Origin: Treponema sp.
GTDB taxonomy: Bacteria; Spirochaetota; Spirochaetia; Treponematales; Breznakiellaceae
Length of the DNA: 47,371 bases
Direction: 5' to 3'
NCBI GenBank assembly: GCA_031282065.1
Contig: JAITEL010000010.1
Location: forward strand, 1-47,371
Part shown: positions 16,501 through 24,295 of the stretch, in pieces
How positions within the stretch are numbered: position 1 is the first letter of the stretch
Layout: every line of letters starts with the position of its first letter
The notes under the pieces: model-generated
The model's database searches: none
What the model was told of the DNA's origin: nothing
The model's input: only the letters and a program-made list of their open reading frames with translations
Made by a program: the position numbers and the translations under genes

Positions 16501-17403
16501 GATCAACTGCCGCCTGCCATGCCTGAAGCGGATCAGAACCAGGCGGGGGCCAGTTTCTTTTGCCTTGAAGCTATTCCCCGCTACCGCAAGAGCCAGGTTT
16601 TTGCGGAGACCCGGTCGGCATATACGCCCCCGGAGTATGCCCTGGATTCCCAAGGGCTTGCCCGCTTCCTTAAGCGGCTAAGACCGTACTATGAAAACGC
16701 CCGGGTGATGAGCACCCCCCAGGTCGTAACCCGGCACCGGAGCGCTACTGCCTCAAGGGGCCAAGAGGTAAAGGCTGCCTATCAGCTAGAGCCGGCATAT
16801 ACCGGGGAAGGAGGAGAGGACCTCTTTGAAATGGTAGACGCCCTGCTTTTGGGCTTTGCCCAAAGAAGTGCTGATACGGGCTATGAGGGAAAGGATAGGT
16901 TTAGCCCTGCGGATTTCGGCACCTTGGCCCATGCCTGTACTGAGGCGCTGCTCAACCATAGGGAGGCTCAGATCCCTCGTTCCCTGGCAGGCTATCTAGC
17001 ACTCGAAGAAGCCCGGACCCTCCTTTCCGCGGGGAAAGCTCTGGCAGAGAGGTTTATCGCCTCCCCCCTAGGGGCTATCGCGTGCCAGGCAGCTTTCCGT
17101 AAGAGTGAATACCGGTTCAGGAGCCTCAGCAGCGCGGGTATCTTCATTGACGGAACCATAGACCTCTTGTTTGAGACTCTGGAAACGGTCTACCTGGTGG
17201 ACTTCAAAACCGACCGGCAGGAGAACCCCCGGGAACATCTTACCCAAATGACCTGGTATTATCAGGCCGCCCAGGTCTTACGCAAGAAACCCTGTAAGAC
17301 CTACCTCTATTACCTTCGCAGTGGCCATGCTTTTGCTATAGGCGCAGCCGAATCCATCGGTACCGCTGCCCGCGGCGATCCTGGGGGGGGAAAATGGATT
17401 TAG
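13597..17403 (+). CDS. addA: AddA/RexA-like helicase-nuclease
   Basis: 1268 residues, normal for the family. ATG 13597 follows GGAGG. It is a UvrD-type superfamily 1 helicase: Walker A GAGSGKT at residues 39-45, motif Ia LTLTFTRKAATEM, Walker B IMIDEFQDNN, GDEKQSIYRFRGAD (motif III), VRLMSIHKSKGLEFPVVF (motif V) and LYVAMTRAEQ (motif VI). The C-terminal RecB-family nuclease has FGTLAHACTEAL, Asp1189 in GTIDLLF, and Asp1202 and Lys1204 in LVDFKTDRQ. With AddB it resects double-strand breaks and loads RecA. Acidic low-complexity residues near 550 form an insert between helicase motifs. Confidence 0.95.
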   Translation: MNNTSGTIEALSACTFISKLNEEQREAVFCDANAVVAAGAGSGKTAVLASRFAYLVLEKAYTVREILTLTFTRKAATEMYRRIYATLSQLAGEGEGILRERAAQAQADFVHAPIHTLDAYSASLVRQGAIRYGILPDFTVDQERCRELVREEALPFVIAHRLHPVLQALYFQKQPQGIARDLFAEPVLRYSSLAEPWDTLGMVLQQIQEICAAWEKSLRDISETLGHIENCLAETPAGRDPFRLALGAQLAPFTQGDLRFPGAQEIREYFDFLKALPDRERIAGSQGHPLRSQISACFGFLYAFHAVNLRQGKQRDPAKELVKRIRDQAVEWSSLGVFCMQGGLILSFMALLQQFQDRILSKKRREGLLTFSDVARLARRILLEQEDIREQEKRAFKAIMIDEFQDNNELQKDLLFLLAEQPDRKERTLPRAEQLCPGKLFFVGDEKQSIYRFRGADVSVFQHLRHELQGLSLSLRKNYRSLPSLIGGFNALFGGSVFDPLGNEAPGSFASVFVPAPRQLPAYEAAYTPVCAGKEAPETSPEYGEARIRIAILPKDHDEDEAEDEETAPAETGPSPDLTDEFLDPHENEACFVAEQIQELLKQYRPDDIVLLFRAQTHQKYYEQHLRLRNIPYTSGGKGGLFTDGPVQDLMAVLRLVAYPRDREAYGVMLRSPWVSLSLGGLLECLAAQEAPFADALVPRLSPEDQAHFLQGQGLYRRIREQAARMSCAQLLSELWYTEGYRYETEWHPRTAVYRVLYDYLFNLALKADARGQSLAGFSDRIRAVQDGEESLDDQDLDIPLERSGAVRLMSIHKSKGLEFPVVFICGCGNPGRRASNSQGVYWSQEEGICGNPPLPQEWAGMDRGGAARVRRNFFYERAVREERQKRTAELRRLLYVAMTRAEQAVYLVGSLALEAAAAEGEEPFSSRVLRSINDKKARQEKKDSLPLAGDRILDNDTLFGLMLPAALDQLPPAMPEADQNQAGASFFCLEAIPRYRKSQVFAETRSAYTPPEYALDSQGLARFLKRLRPYYENARVMSTPQVVTRHRSATASRGQEVKAAYQLEPAYTGEGGEDLFEMVDALLLGFAQRSADTGYEGKDRFSPADFGTLAHACTEALLNHREAQIPRSLAGYLALEEARTLLSAGKALAERFIASPLGAIACQAAFRKSEYRFRSLSSAGIFIDGTIDLLFETLETVYLVDFKTDRQENPREHLTQMTWYYQAAQVLRKKPCKTYLYYLRSGHAFAIGAAESIGTAARGDPGGGKWI

Positions 17404-17499
17404 AAATGCCGGCAAATAGTGGGATTTTAAGCACTTGAGCGGGATGGGAATTGTAAAAGGTTTGCATATCGTGTAATAAAAAACGCTATTGATTGCTCC

Positions 17500-17779
17500 T
17501 GCATGGGTTACAGAGAAGGTCTTGCCGTTCTATTTGGGTTACAACTTGAAAGTCGTCCCGCGCTGAATAATCCTTGCATCCTCAGAGTCGAAATCCCACT
17601 GCATATACTATGTTCACACCGCCGTGCCCCAATGCTTCCGCCTCACTTGCCGCCAAAACACGTCTGCCGCGCTGGTCAAGATGATTTTGCCTGGTATCCC
17701 CTTTCCGCCGTAGCGTTTCCACTGGGGTTTGCTTGTTTGAGTTTTCCCCTCTCATGTGTCTATTAGAGCATAATTCCAA
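17500..17779 (-). pseudogene. Transposase scrap, ISAzo13-like
   Basis: A 65-codon minus-strand frame contains RRVLAASEAEALGHGGV, which resembles the stretch in ISAzo13-type transposases that reads L-W-A-A-x-E-A-x-A-L-G-Y-G-G-x, just before a helix-turn-helix. Neither side continues as a recognisable transposase and no terminal inverted repeats were found. It is the left boundary of a 2.7-kb decayed region. Confidence 0.4.
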
Positions 17780-17799
17780 AATTGTGTGTAGTTGTTATT

Positions 17800-18101
17800 T
17801 TGGGGAGAAGCCTAAGGCAGTGCGAAAAGACCCTAATGTCTACCCAAGGGGACTGCGGTATGACGGACGAATCAGGTATGACCACGGCATAGCCGCCTGC
17901 TATGACGGCAAGAACACGTACAATGGCGAATTACAATACAAAGGAGTCATGGCTAAACAAAGAACCGTCATTGCGAGTGAGCATGGAAATATACCGAATC
18001 CCGCAACACACACAAGCGATAGAAGAGAACAAGATAGACTCAAAGCTGTGGGTAAACTACAATTAGAAGACCGCGTAACAGTACGACCTACCTATCTATA
18101 A
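17800..18101 (+). pseudogene. Phage tail-type protein remnant
   Basis: The last 85 codons of an open frame read LRYDGRIRYDHGIAACYDGK followed by a similar YNGELQYKG stretch, a Y-D/N-G repeat style seen in phage tail or baseplate accessory proteins, then a charged end. The upstream part does not look coding. The TAA at 18099-18101 overlaps the ATG of the next remnant, as in compact phage operons. Confidence 0.45.
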
Positions 18102-18330
18102 TGAGTTACGCACGTATGGAGATGAGTTACCCCTGGCTCGTGATGTATCCTGCGGCAGGTCAAATACAAATAAACTGGAATCTGCTTACCGCAGAAGCAA
18201 ACGGGAAAGCCATCATGGAGTTTGGTTTGCTGTGTAGTGACGGGACGCTCTTTACCCGGAAAAACCGGGAAAAGCGATAGAGAAAGATTCGGACATGAGT
18301 CTTGAAGGACACTGGATAATCACCTTGTAA
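18101..18330 (+). pseudogene. Phage tail-associated protein remnant with frameshift
   Basis: From ATG 18101 the frame reads INWNLLTAEANGKAIMEFGL, then a DGTLFTRKN stretch, and stops at 18278-18280. The expected continuation, AIEKDSDMSLEGHWIITL, is found one frame over and ends in TAA at 18328-18330. A single-base change near 18272 would restore about 76 residues. The style (IEK-x-x-D-M-x-x-x-G-x-W) is that of small tail proteins next to tail fibres. Confidence 0.5.
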
Positions 18331-18356
18331 GGAGGGAGTATAGCAGCATAGCTATA

Positions 18357-19117
18357 GGGGATAGTTGGGTGGAAGGGATCACTCAACTGAAAACGACCGG
18401 TCCGGTACTGGGAAGGCCGAATGGCCCTGCAATATACAGGCGAAAGAGGTAGGAGCCTGCGTCAAGCATCTTAAAAAATTTGCAGATGAGCTTGTATCGG
18501 CTCGCGGCGAGCATGAGTGCGACTGCCGAGGACGCGGCGAAGACCATAAGGCACCGGTTACAGTCCGGCGAAGCGTTTATCCAAAACCGTGGTATCATAG
18601 CGGGATGTACGGTGTCAAAGGTCAGTACCTCAATCCGTAACCTGTCCCTGGCCGCGGGTTCGTTTTTTAGCGACGGACTGAGGATACCTTGTCCCGCAAT
18701 GGCCAATAGTGCGCTGGTATCGCCTAATCCCGGAGAGAAAGAGCAGGTATGCTATGGGTATGTGGACAGCAGTGGTTCGGTACGATTTTCCGTGACGGAA
18801 TTCGGGGAAGTTGTACAGGTTAAGGGTATAGCCATTTGCCGCATCATGGTGCCAGCGGGTAATACGCAGGTATGTGATCCCAATCTGGCCAGTTACGATT
18901 AGCGATGTTCGCCGTGTCGAGGCGGGGTATCATCGCGTGGTAAACAGTAATGCCTATGCGTCGGTGGTATTGCCGTATGAGAGGTGCTGGACGGAGAGTA
19001 TGTTCACCGGTACGGTGTGTCTGCATGGATGCACGCTCATCAATTGGCCCAAAGTCAAGTACGTCACTTGATACAACCTGAGCGGTGCCGCTCAGGGAAA
19101 TGGTACCGAAGCTGTTT
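18357..19117 (+). pseudogene. Tail-fibre-like gene with several frameshifts
   Basis: Three frames must be combined. The start is WVEGITQLKTTGPVLG (about 18366-18415), a typical tail-fibre N-terminus. It continues as NIQAKEVGACVKHLKKFADE (about 18430-18490), then SATAEDAAKTIRHRLQSGEA and a longer stretch to 18902, and finally ISDVRRVEAGYH with another shift near 18985. No complete reading frame exists. Known: tail-fibre N-termini attach to the baseplate. Inference: a former prophage or phage-tail-like particle locus. Confidence 0.55.
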
Positions 19118-19233
19118 AGAGTATCTCGCATGTCTCTGCTCCTTATGCCGCCTTTACCTGGGTCTCGGTCTCCGCTATTGCTTCCCAGGGCCTGATCGGT
19201 ATTCCGGCAATACGCAAAATCGGGCCGAATCTC

Positions 19234-19728
19234 ATGAGTTCAGCAAGAGCGGATATTACCATTAAGGAGATATGCGACCTTGCCGATGTGAGCCGTCCGA
19301 CATTCTATACCCATTACCGGGATCAGTACGATCTGCTTTAAAGCATTGAAGACGAGATAATCGCCTATTTCGAGAATGCTGTCTTTGTTAAGAATACGAA
19401 GAAAAAAGGAAAGCGGGAAATTACGCTGATGATTGAAAATGTATTACAGTACATTGAAAGCAACAACTATTCCCTTCAAGTGCTGTTGAGCGAAAACGGC
19501 GATATTGGTTTTCAACGAAAAATTTTTAGCCGCTTTGTCAATTATGTACAATACATGGCGAAAAATTATTCTGAAAAAACCTCCGGTGAAGAACAAAATG
19601 AGTATTATTCAATTTACACTGTCAACGGAATTATTGTCATTGTGCATCATTGGCTAAAAAACAGCATGAAAATTCCAAGGCATGAGCTGGTAAAGCTGAT
19701 TGTTGCATTGATGGGGGCGATTTTATAG
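19234..19728 (+). pseudogene. TetR-family regulator broken by a nonsense codon
   Basis: The frame starting near ATG 19234 encodes the TetR helix-turn-helix core ITIKEICDLADVSRPTFYTH, followed by YRDQYDLL. It then meets TAA at 19339-19341, and continues in the same frame as SIEDEIIAYFENAVF through a full ligand-binding-type helical domain to TAG at 19726-19728. One substitution would restore the frame. The N-terminal helix upstream of the motif is also poor. The second part has ATG codons, but without the DNA-binding domain it is unlikely to function. A 13-bp direct repeat GGTATTCCGGCAA lies on both sides (19198 and 19816). Confidence 0.8.
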
Positions 19729-19925
19729 TGGTGTTGCCGGGGAAGCGTTGCGGAATATGAGCCGTTATGGATGTATCGAAGCCGTACACCATGGACGGCA
19801 TACACAGGCGGAAGGTATTCCGGCAACGTACACAGTCAGCCCAAGTCCTGTTCGCCACTTCCGAGCGATATTAACCCGCCTCTGCACAGCGTACAGGATA
19901 AAAAAACGTACCACAGGAGGTAACG

Positions 19926-20150
19926 ATGTTTAAGCGGAGGCATCACTGCCGCGGTAGAAGGGCTTGGAATAGTGAACATCATAGCGGCACTAGCTGTCGA
20001 TAACTTTCCTGTTTTTATTGGAGTTGCTACATATGTGGGAGGGATGATATTCGGCATAATCCGGGCGCAAATATACATAAACCACGGCTCTATCCAGCTT
20101 GCGCCTCCTCTATCCGCAGGCGCTCCACATACCAGTCTCCGGTCATCCTA
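19926..20150 (+). pseudogene. Small membrane protein remnant (possible)
   Basis: After an AGGAGG ribosome-binding site, ATG 19926 opens a frame of about 25 codons. The neighbouring frame from 19936 reads a Gly-rich hydrophobic helix (EGLGIVNIIAALAVDN), a second segment (VFIGVATYVGGMIFGII) and a charged end. A shift near 19934 would join them into a two-helix membrane protein of about 70 residues. I do not recognise the family. The stretch 19729-19925 shows nothing else convincing. Confidence 0.3.
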
Positions 20151-22037
20151 GAGGAACAACTTGAAGCCCACCGTAAAGATAAGCCCGGTGGATTGGGGGT
20201 ACTCTTCCGTATCAACCACCGAATAGGAAGAGGGGCTGCCGGTATTGGGAGCACCGGCTATATCAGTGTAGTAGGAGATCACCACCCCTGCTTCGCCGAA
20301 GACTTGAAAGGGAACGGCCAGGCTCGCAAAGGTATGGGCCGCGCCGATTTTCAGGATGTGCTGCCATTGATACGCCCCGTCTCGTAAGAAGTATTTTCTG
20401 AGTATGGGCTTTTCACTGCGCCCCTCAGGATCCAGCTCGGACTGCAAGGAGCTGCCGTCTACCCCATGAGAACCATGAGCGGCACCATGGCGGATCATCT
20501 GGTACTGGAAGTGGGCCCTGGTATGAAGGGCCGGCATGGCTTCCAGCCGTAAACGCAGTTCATCCGAATTAGGGGGTAAGTAATAGCCCAAGCCCTCACC
20601 GTTATTGGTGTAGGCGGTTTCCATAGGAGTATCCCCGTACCAGGGAACCAAGACCCGGGTGTGGGTGTAACAGTAGGGTTCGATTTTGGTGTAACTCACC
20701 GTAAGCGCCCCAAAGGGGAGCAGGGGAATCGCGACGTTGGCTCCTGCTTGGAGGGCGAACATGTGCCGGTCCAGTTCAAAGAGCCGTGAAATGCTGGAAA
20801 CTTCTATTTCATCCGCAAAAAAGGAGAACCACAGCCCTGCAATACCGGGATATTGGGCTTTCAGATTGAAGAAAAGCCCCATGTTGTCAAAGTCGCCGAT
20901 ATTGTTTTGGTACATAAAGTTGTTATTGATGGGAAAGGGGTATCCTAGTTCAAAGCGTTTCGGCCAAACCGCGGTACTGCCCACATCAAAGTGCAGGTAG
21001 TTTTTATAGTTGAGTTCAAGCTGTTCTATGGAAAAGGCGTTTTGGCTGGTCTCGGCAGATTCGCTTATGCCCTGGGCATTGTAATATTCCAGAACCCCGG
21101 TTAAGGCGGAGAAGGCAAACCAGGGGACCGGATTAAAGGTCCCTTCCAAGGCTATAAAGGGCTGGGCTGCGGCATTAAACACCAGGCTGCTGCCCCCGGA
21201 CATCCCCGCCCATTCCCGGCGCAAGCGGCCAAAGCGGTAGCGCACGGTCTCTCCCAAGAGGTCCCCGGATAGTTCGGATATAAGGCTGGGGCCTATGGAA
21301 ATACCCTGGGGCCAGTTTTTCATGCTGCCCGCAGTGATACCCCCTGAACCGAAGAGAAAACCGTCCCAGCCTTTTCGGTAAGTGTAGGGGAAGAAGGCAT
21401 CCGGCTGAGTATAGACAGAAAACTCCTGGTTGCTATGGACCTCGTCTTCTATAAATCCCTCATAATAGGGATAGGAGGCCCCCAGTTCACTCCGTGGGCT
21501 CCGTAAGAGGCCCCCGGAAATGGTAAAGTTGTAGGAAAAATGGTCCCCTACATCACCGTTGGTATAGCCGGTAATCCAGGAGTCCGTACCCCAGGCCGGA
21601 TCCCCTGAACCGGGATAGGCCCCGGCTCCAAAGCCCAAACGTAAACCCACGCCCAGATCCCCGGAAAAGCGGATCCTTCCCTTGGCAGGGATATTGAAAT
21701 AATAAGCCCCTCGCGACACATTCAGTCCTGGGGACTTTTTTCCCAAGTCCTGTTTGACCCGTTCCAGTATGAGCCGTTCTGTGGCATCAAGGGCTCTTGT
21801 ACCGAACCCAGATCCCGATGGAGATTCATAATCCAGTATTTCGTTGATGGCTTTAAGGATGATCCTGCGGGAATAGGGTTTTACCCAAGGAAGAGGTTCG
21901 CACAAGCCCCGCACTTGAGCTTGTTCCAGGATGTAATACACCGGATGATCCAGTGGCAGGGATCCATGCGTCTGAGCAGCAAGGGATGCCCCCGCAATAA
22001 AAACCCATACCATACCCAAAAACCTAGCCTTCCCCAT
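20148..22037 (-). CDS. Outer-membrane beta-barrel protein, Wzi/capsule-assembly-like
   Basis: 629 residues. A short signal peptide (GMVWVFIAGASLAAQT) precedes a domain that begins PLDHPVYYILEQAQVRGL, continues PYSRRIILKAINEIL, and leads into a long beta-strand-rich region that ends GFKLFL. The N-terminal helical motif before a barrel is characteristic of Wzi-like and spirochaetal surface proteins. ATG 22037 follows GGGAGGATG. It is divergent from a second protein of similar design at 22178, and the two may act together in surface assembly or polysaccharide display. Specific function is not established. Confidence 0.75.
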   Translation of the reverse strand: MGKARFLGMVWVFIAGASLAAQTHGSLPLDHPVYYILEQAQVRGLCEPLPWVKPYSRRIILKAINEILDYESPSGSGFGTRALDATERLILERVKQDLGKKSPGLNVSRGAYYFNIPAKGRIRFSGDLGVGLRLGFGAGAYPGSGDPAWGTDSWITGYTNGDVGDHFSYNFTISGGLLRSPRSELGASYPYYEGFIEDEVHSNQEFSVYTQPDAFFPYTYRKGWDGFLFGSGGITAGSMKNWPQGISIGPSLISELSGDLLGETVRYRFGRLRREWAGMSGGSSLVFNAAAQPFIALEGTFNPVPWFAFSALTGVLEYYNAQGISESAETSQNAFSIEQLELNYKNYLHFDVGSTAVWPKRFELGYPFPINNNFMYQNNIGDFDNMGLFFNLKAQYPGIAGLWFSFFADEIEVSSISRLFELDRHMFALQAGANVAIPLLPFGALTVSYTKIEPYCYTHTRVLVPWYGDTPMETAYTNNGEGLGYYLPPNSDELRLRLEAMPALHTRAHFQYQMIRHGAAHGSHGVDGSSLQSELDPEGRSEKPILRKYFLRDGAYQWQHILKIGAAHTFASLAVPFQVFGEAGVVISYYTDIAGAPNTGSPSSYSVVDTEEYPQSTGLIFTVGFKLFL

Positions 22038-22063
22038 ACATCATCCTCCCGGAATAGCTGCGC

Positions 22064-22127
22064 TTGACCCTCAACGCGCTCTTCATTAGTATTAGGCATA
22101 GTATTATGGTTAACCAGAAAAGATCAA
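22064..22127. promoter_or_regulatory. Overlapping divergent promoters
   Basis: Plus strand: TTGACC (22064-22069), 17-bp spacer, TAGTAT (22087-22092). Minus strand: TTGATC (22127-22122), 18-bp spacer, TACTAT (22103-22098). The two elements interleave within 64 bp, so the divergent outer-membrane genes probably compete for polymerase or share control. Confidence 0.55.
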
Positions 22128-22177
22128 CCGGCGCTATCTGGTGGCGTCCTAGGGAGCGCTCCCTGAGGGGTGTCATT

Positions 22178-23842
22178 ATGGGACTGCTTATGCTGGTAGG
22201 GGCTGGGGGAGGACTGAGGGCCCTACCGGAACAAAAAATAGTGTATCCTGGGGAATGGGTATATGAAGCCCTGGGTATTCTTTCTCAAGAACAGGGGATC
22301 GTGTTTTTTATGGATTCTTCCCTGACCGTTGGGCAGATCCGGTTCTTGCTCCAAGACATCCAGGAAGAGGCCCTTTCCCCCAGCGGCCAGGTCCTCTATG
22401 AAAGGCTTATAGAGTACCTTAAAGGGTTTTCCGGGTATACGGTGCAAGCCGACGGGCTTCAGGCGGATATTGACGGCCTGGTGCAGCCGGAACTGTATTT
22501 CAAGACCAACCCCGCCCTGGACTGGATTTACGGCCACCACAACCGGCGCCCCCTTTTTATGCTTCCGGTGAGTATTTCTTTGGGTGCGTACCTTACCGCA
22601 GAAATGGATCCCTATTTCGGCCAAAACGAATACGCCGCATCCCTTCATGAAAATTATAGCAATATTCCCCGGGATATGACATCCGAGGCGGATATCCATA
22701 TTCCCAAACGGGCCTACCTCAGCACGGGTCTTCCTTTTGGGAGGGCTGCAGGGGTCCATTTGTCGGTGGGAATAGGGGATGATTTTTTCGGCAGAACCCG
22801 GACCGGCAGCATCATCCTTTCGGAATACCTGGAACGGGTCAATTATGCGCAGCTCTCGTTCTACTCCCCTCTTGTTCGGTATGCAGCGGAAGTCATGCAG
22901 TACGAGGTCAATAAGTACCACTATATGCACTATCTGCAAATACGGCCCTATAAGCGGATTTCCCTGTCCTTTACCGAAGGGGCCATGGTCAATGCCCCTT
23001 TGGAACTGCGGTATCTCAATCCCTTGATGATCTTCCACAGTTACGAGGGCTGGAAAACCTACGGCGATTACAATGCGGGCCAGAATCCTGAAAGTGTCTC
23101 CTCGTTTTCGGACAACGTGGAGGGCTCCCGGGTGGGCGCCTTTTTTGGGGCCAAGATCGAGTATCTCCCCTGGAAATACCTGCGGCTCTACGGCCTTTTT
23201 GCCATGACCCAGTTGCAGTTACCCGCAGAACGTACCCATTGGGAAGAATCCCTCACCCCGGATGCGGCAGGCTTTCAAGGAGGCGTGGAAGTTTCCCTTC
23301 CTGCATCCCGGGGATACTGGCTCTTCGGCATTGAGGGGGTCTATACCTATCCTTATCTGTATCTAAAAGAAGATAAGGGCTGGTCTTTTTACAAAGAGAT
23401 GGTAGAAATGGATAGGATCCTTGTCCGGTACTGGACCGGGACCCCTTTTGGGCCGGATTCGATTGCCGGGACCCTCTGGTGTACTTACCACCGGACCCAG
23501 CCTGGTGCTCAGTGGTCTTTGGGTTGTTCCCTGGTGGTGGCTGCTCAAGGGGAAAATTCAAGCACCGCTATTTTTGACGGCGATGGGTATCGGCCCAGCC
23601 CTGAGGTGGCGGATGTGGTCCGGCCACCTACGGGGACCGCGACCTATACCTATACCGTCACCTTGTTGGGAAACTGGGCACCTGTGGAGTGGCTTACCTT
23701 TTCTTTACAACCGGCGTACAAAATAGTCAACAACTATGCCCATAGTGAAGGCCGCACGGAACAGGGGTTTGAACTTACCTTTTCAGCCCGGATCCAGCCG
23801 GTAAGCAAGCTGAAGCACATCCTCTCCAGGCAGGCTCAATAA
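22178..23842 (+). CDS. Outer-membrane beta-barrel protein, partner of the divergent gene
   Basis: 554 residues from ATG 22178, which has GAGGGG seven bases upstream and gives a plain signal peptide (GLLMLVGAGGGLRALP). An earlier in-frame ATG at 22106 would add a Trp/Arg-rich extension, and lies only about 14 bp after the predicted -10 box, so it is less likely. The N-terminal 100 residues are helical (EWVYEALGILSQEQGIVFFM and LLQDIQEEALSP), followed by an extended aromatic-rich strand region typical of a barrel, with motifs like RPYKRISLSFTEGAMV. Unlike its neighbour, it ends in a basic tail rather than Phe. Role probably at the cell surface. Confidence 0.7.
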   Translation: MGLLMLVGAGGGLRALPEQKIVYPGEWVYEALGILSQEQGIVFFMDSSLTVGQIRFLLQDIQEEALSPSGQVLYERLIEYLKGFSGYTVQADGLQADIDGLVQPELYFKTNPALDWIYGHHNRRPLFMLPVSISLGAYLTAEMDPYFGQNEYAASLHENYSNIPRDMTSEADIHIPKRAYLSTGLPFGRAAGVHLSVGIGDDFFGRTRTGSIILSEYLERVNYAQLSFYSPLVRYAAEVMQYEVNKYHYMHYLQIRPYKRISLSFTEGAMVNAPLELRYLNPLMIFHSYEGWKTYGDYNAGQNPESVSSFSDNVEGSRVGAFFGAKIEYLPWKYLRLYGLFAMTQLQLPAERTHWEESLTPDAAGFQGGVEVSLPASRGYWLFGIEGVYTYPYLYLKEDKGWSFYKEMVEMDRILVRYWTGTPFGPDSIAGTLWCTYHRTQPGAQWSLGCSLVVAAQGENSSTAIFDGDGYRPSPEVADVVRPPTGTATYTYTVTLLGNWAPVEWLTFSLQPAYKIVNNYAHSEGRTEQGFELTFSARIQPVSKLKHILSRQAQ

Positions 23843-23896
23843 AAGAATGCGCCTAACCTCTATATAATGGGTTAAGGAGTATATTAAGGAGAATAA

Positions 23897-24232
23897 ATGA
23901 AGTTAAAACCAGAACAAAAGGAGCTCGGACCAGAACAAAAGGTGTTCAAACCAGAACAAAGGGAGCTCAGAACAGAACAAAGGGAGCTCAGGCCGGAACA
24001 AAGGGTGTTCAGACCAGAACGATGGGAGTCCCGAATAGAACGATGGGAGTCCCAAACAGAACGAGGAGAGCTCAGAACAGAACGATGGGAATCCCGAACA
24101 GAACGGTGGGAGTCCCGAACAGAACGATGGGAGTCCCAAATAGAACAAAGGGACTTCGGGAGCGGGGCAGATGCCGCTAAAGACCGGAAGCTGGGTTCCT
24201 TTCAACCCTACGGCCTGTTGAAGCAGTGGTAA
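23897..24232 (+). CDS. Heptapeptide-repeat ORF made of a 21-bp array
   Basis: 111 codons, 84 of them in twelve tandem 7-residue repeats of the form (R/K)-x-E-(Q/R)-x-E-x (examples PEQRELR, TERWESR). The composition is extremely hydrophilic, with alternating charge, and would form an extended or coiled-coil rod. Two AAGGAG motifs precede ATG 23897, at 4-5 and about 15 nt, which is unusual and argues for translation. The last 27 residues are unrelated to the repeat. A TATAAT at about 23862 could be a -10 element. It may be a real structural protein, or simply a genomic minisatellite that happens to be open. Confidence 0.5.
   Translation: MKLKPEQKELGPEQKVFKPEQRELRTEQRELRPEQRVFRPERWESRIERWESQTERGELRTERWESRTERWESRTERWESQIEQRDFGSGADAAKDRKLGSFQPYGLLKQW
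23909..24160 (+). repeat. 21-bp tandem array C (12 units)
   Basis: Units start every 21 bp from 23909 to 24140. Two subtypes: CAGAACAAAGGGAGCTCAG in the first part and CAGAACGATGGGAGTCCCG in the second. No indels are seen. Confidence 0.95.
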
Positions 24233-24295
24233 AGAAAACAAGAAAGAGGGCGCGCTCCCTGCAAACTCAAGCGCTATGAGAAGTGAGGGAAAAGA

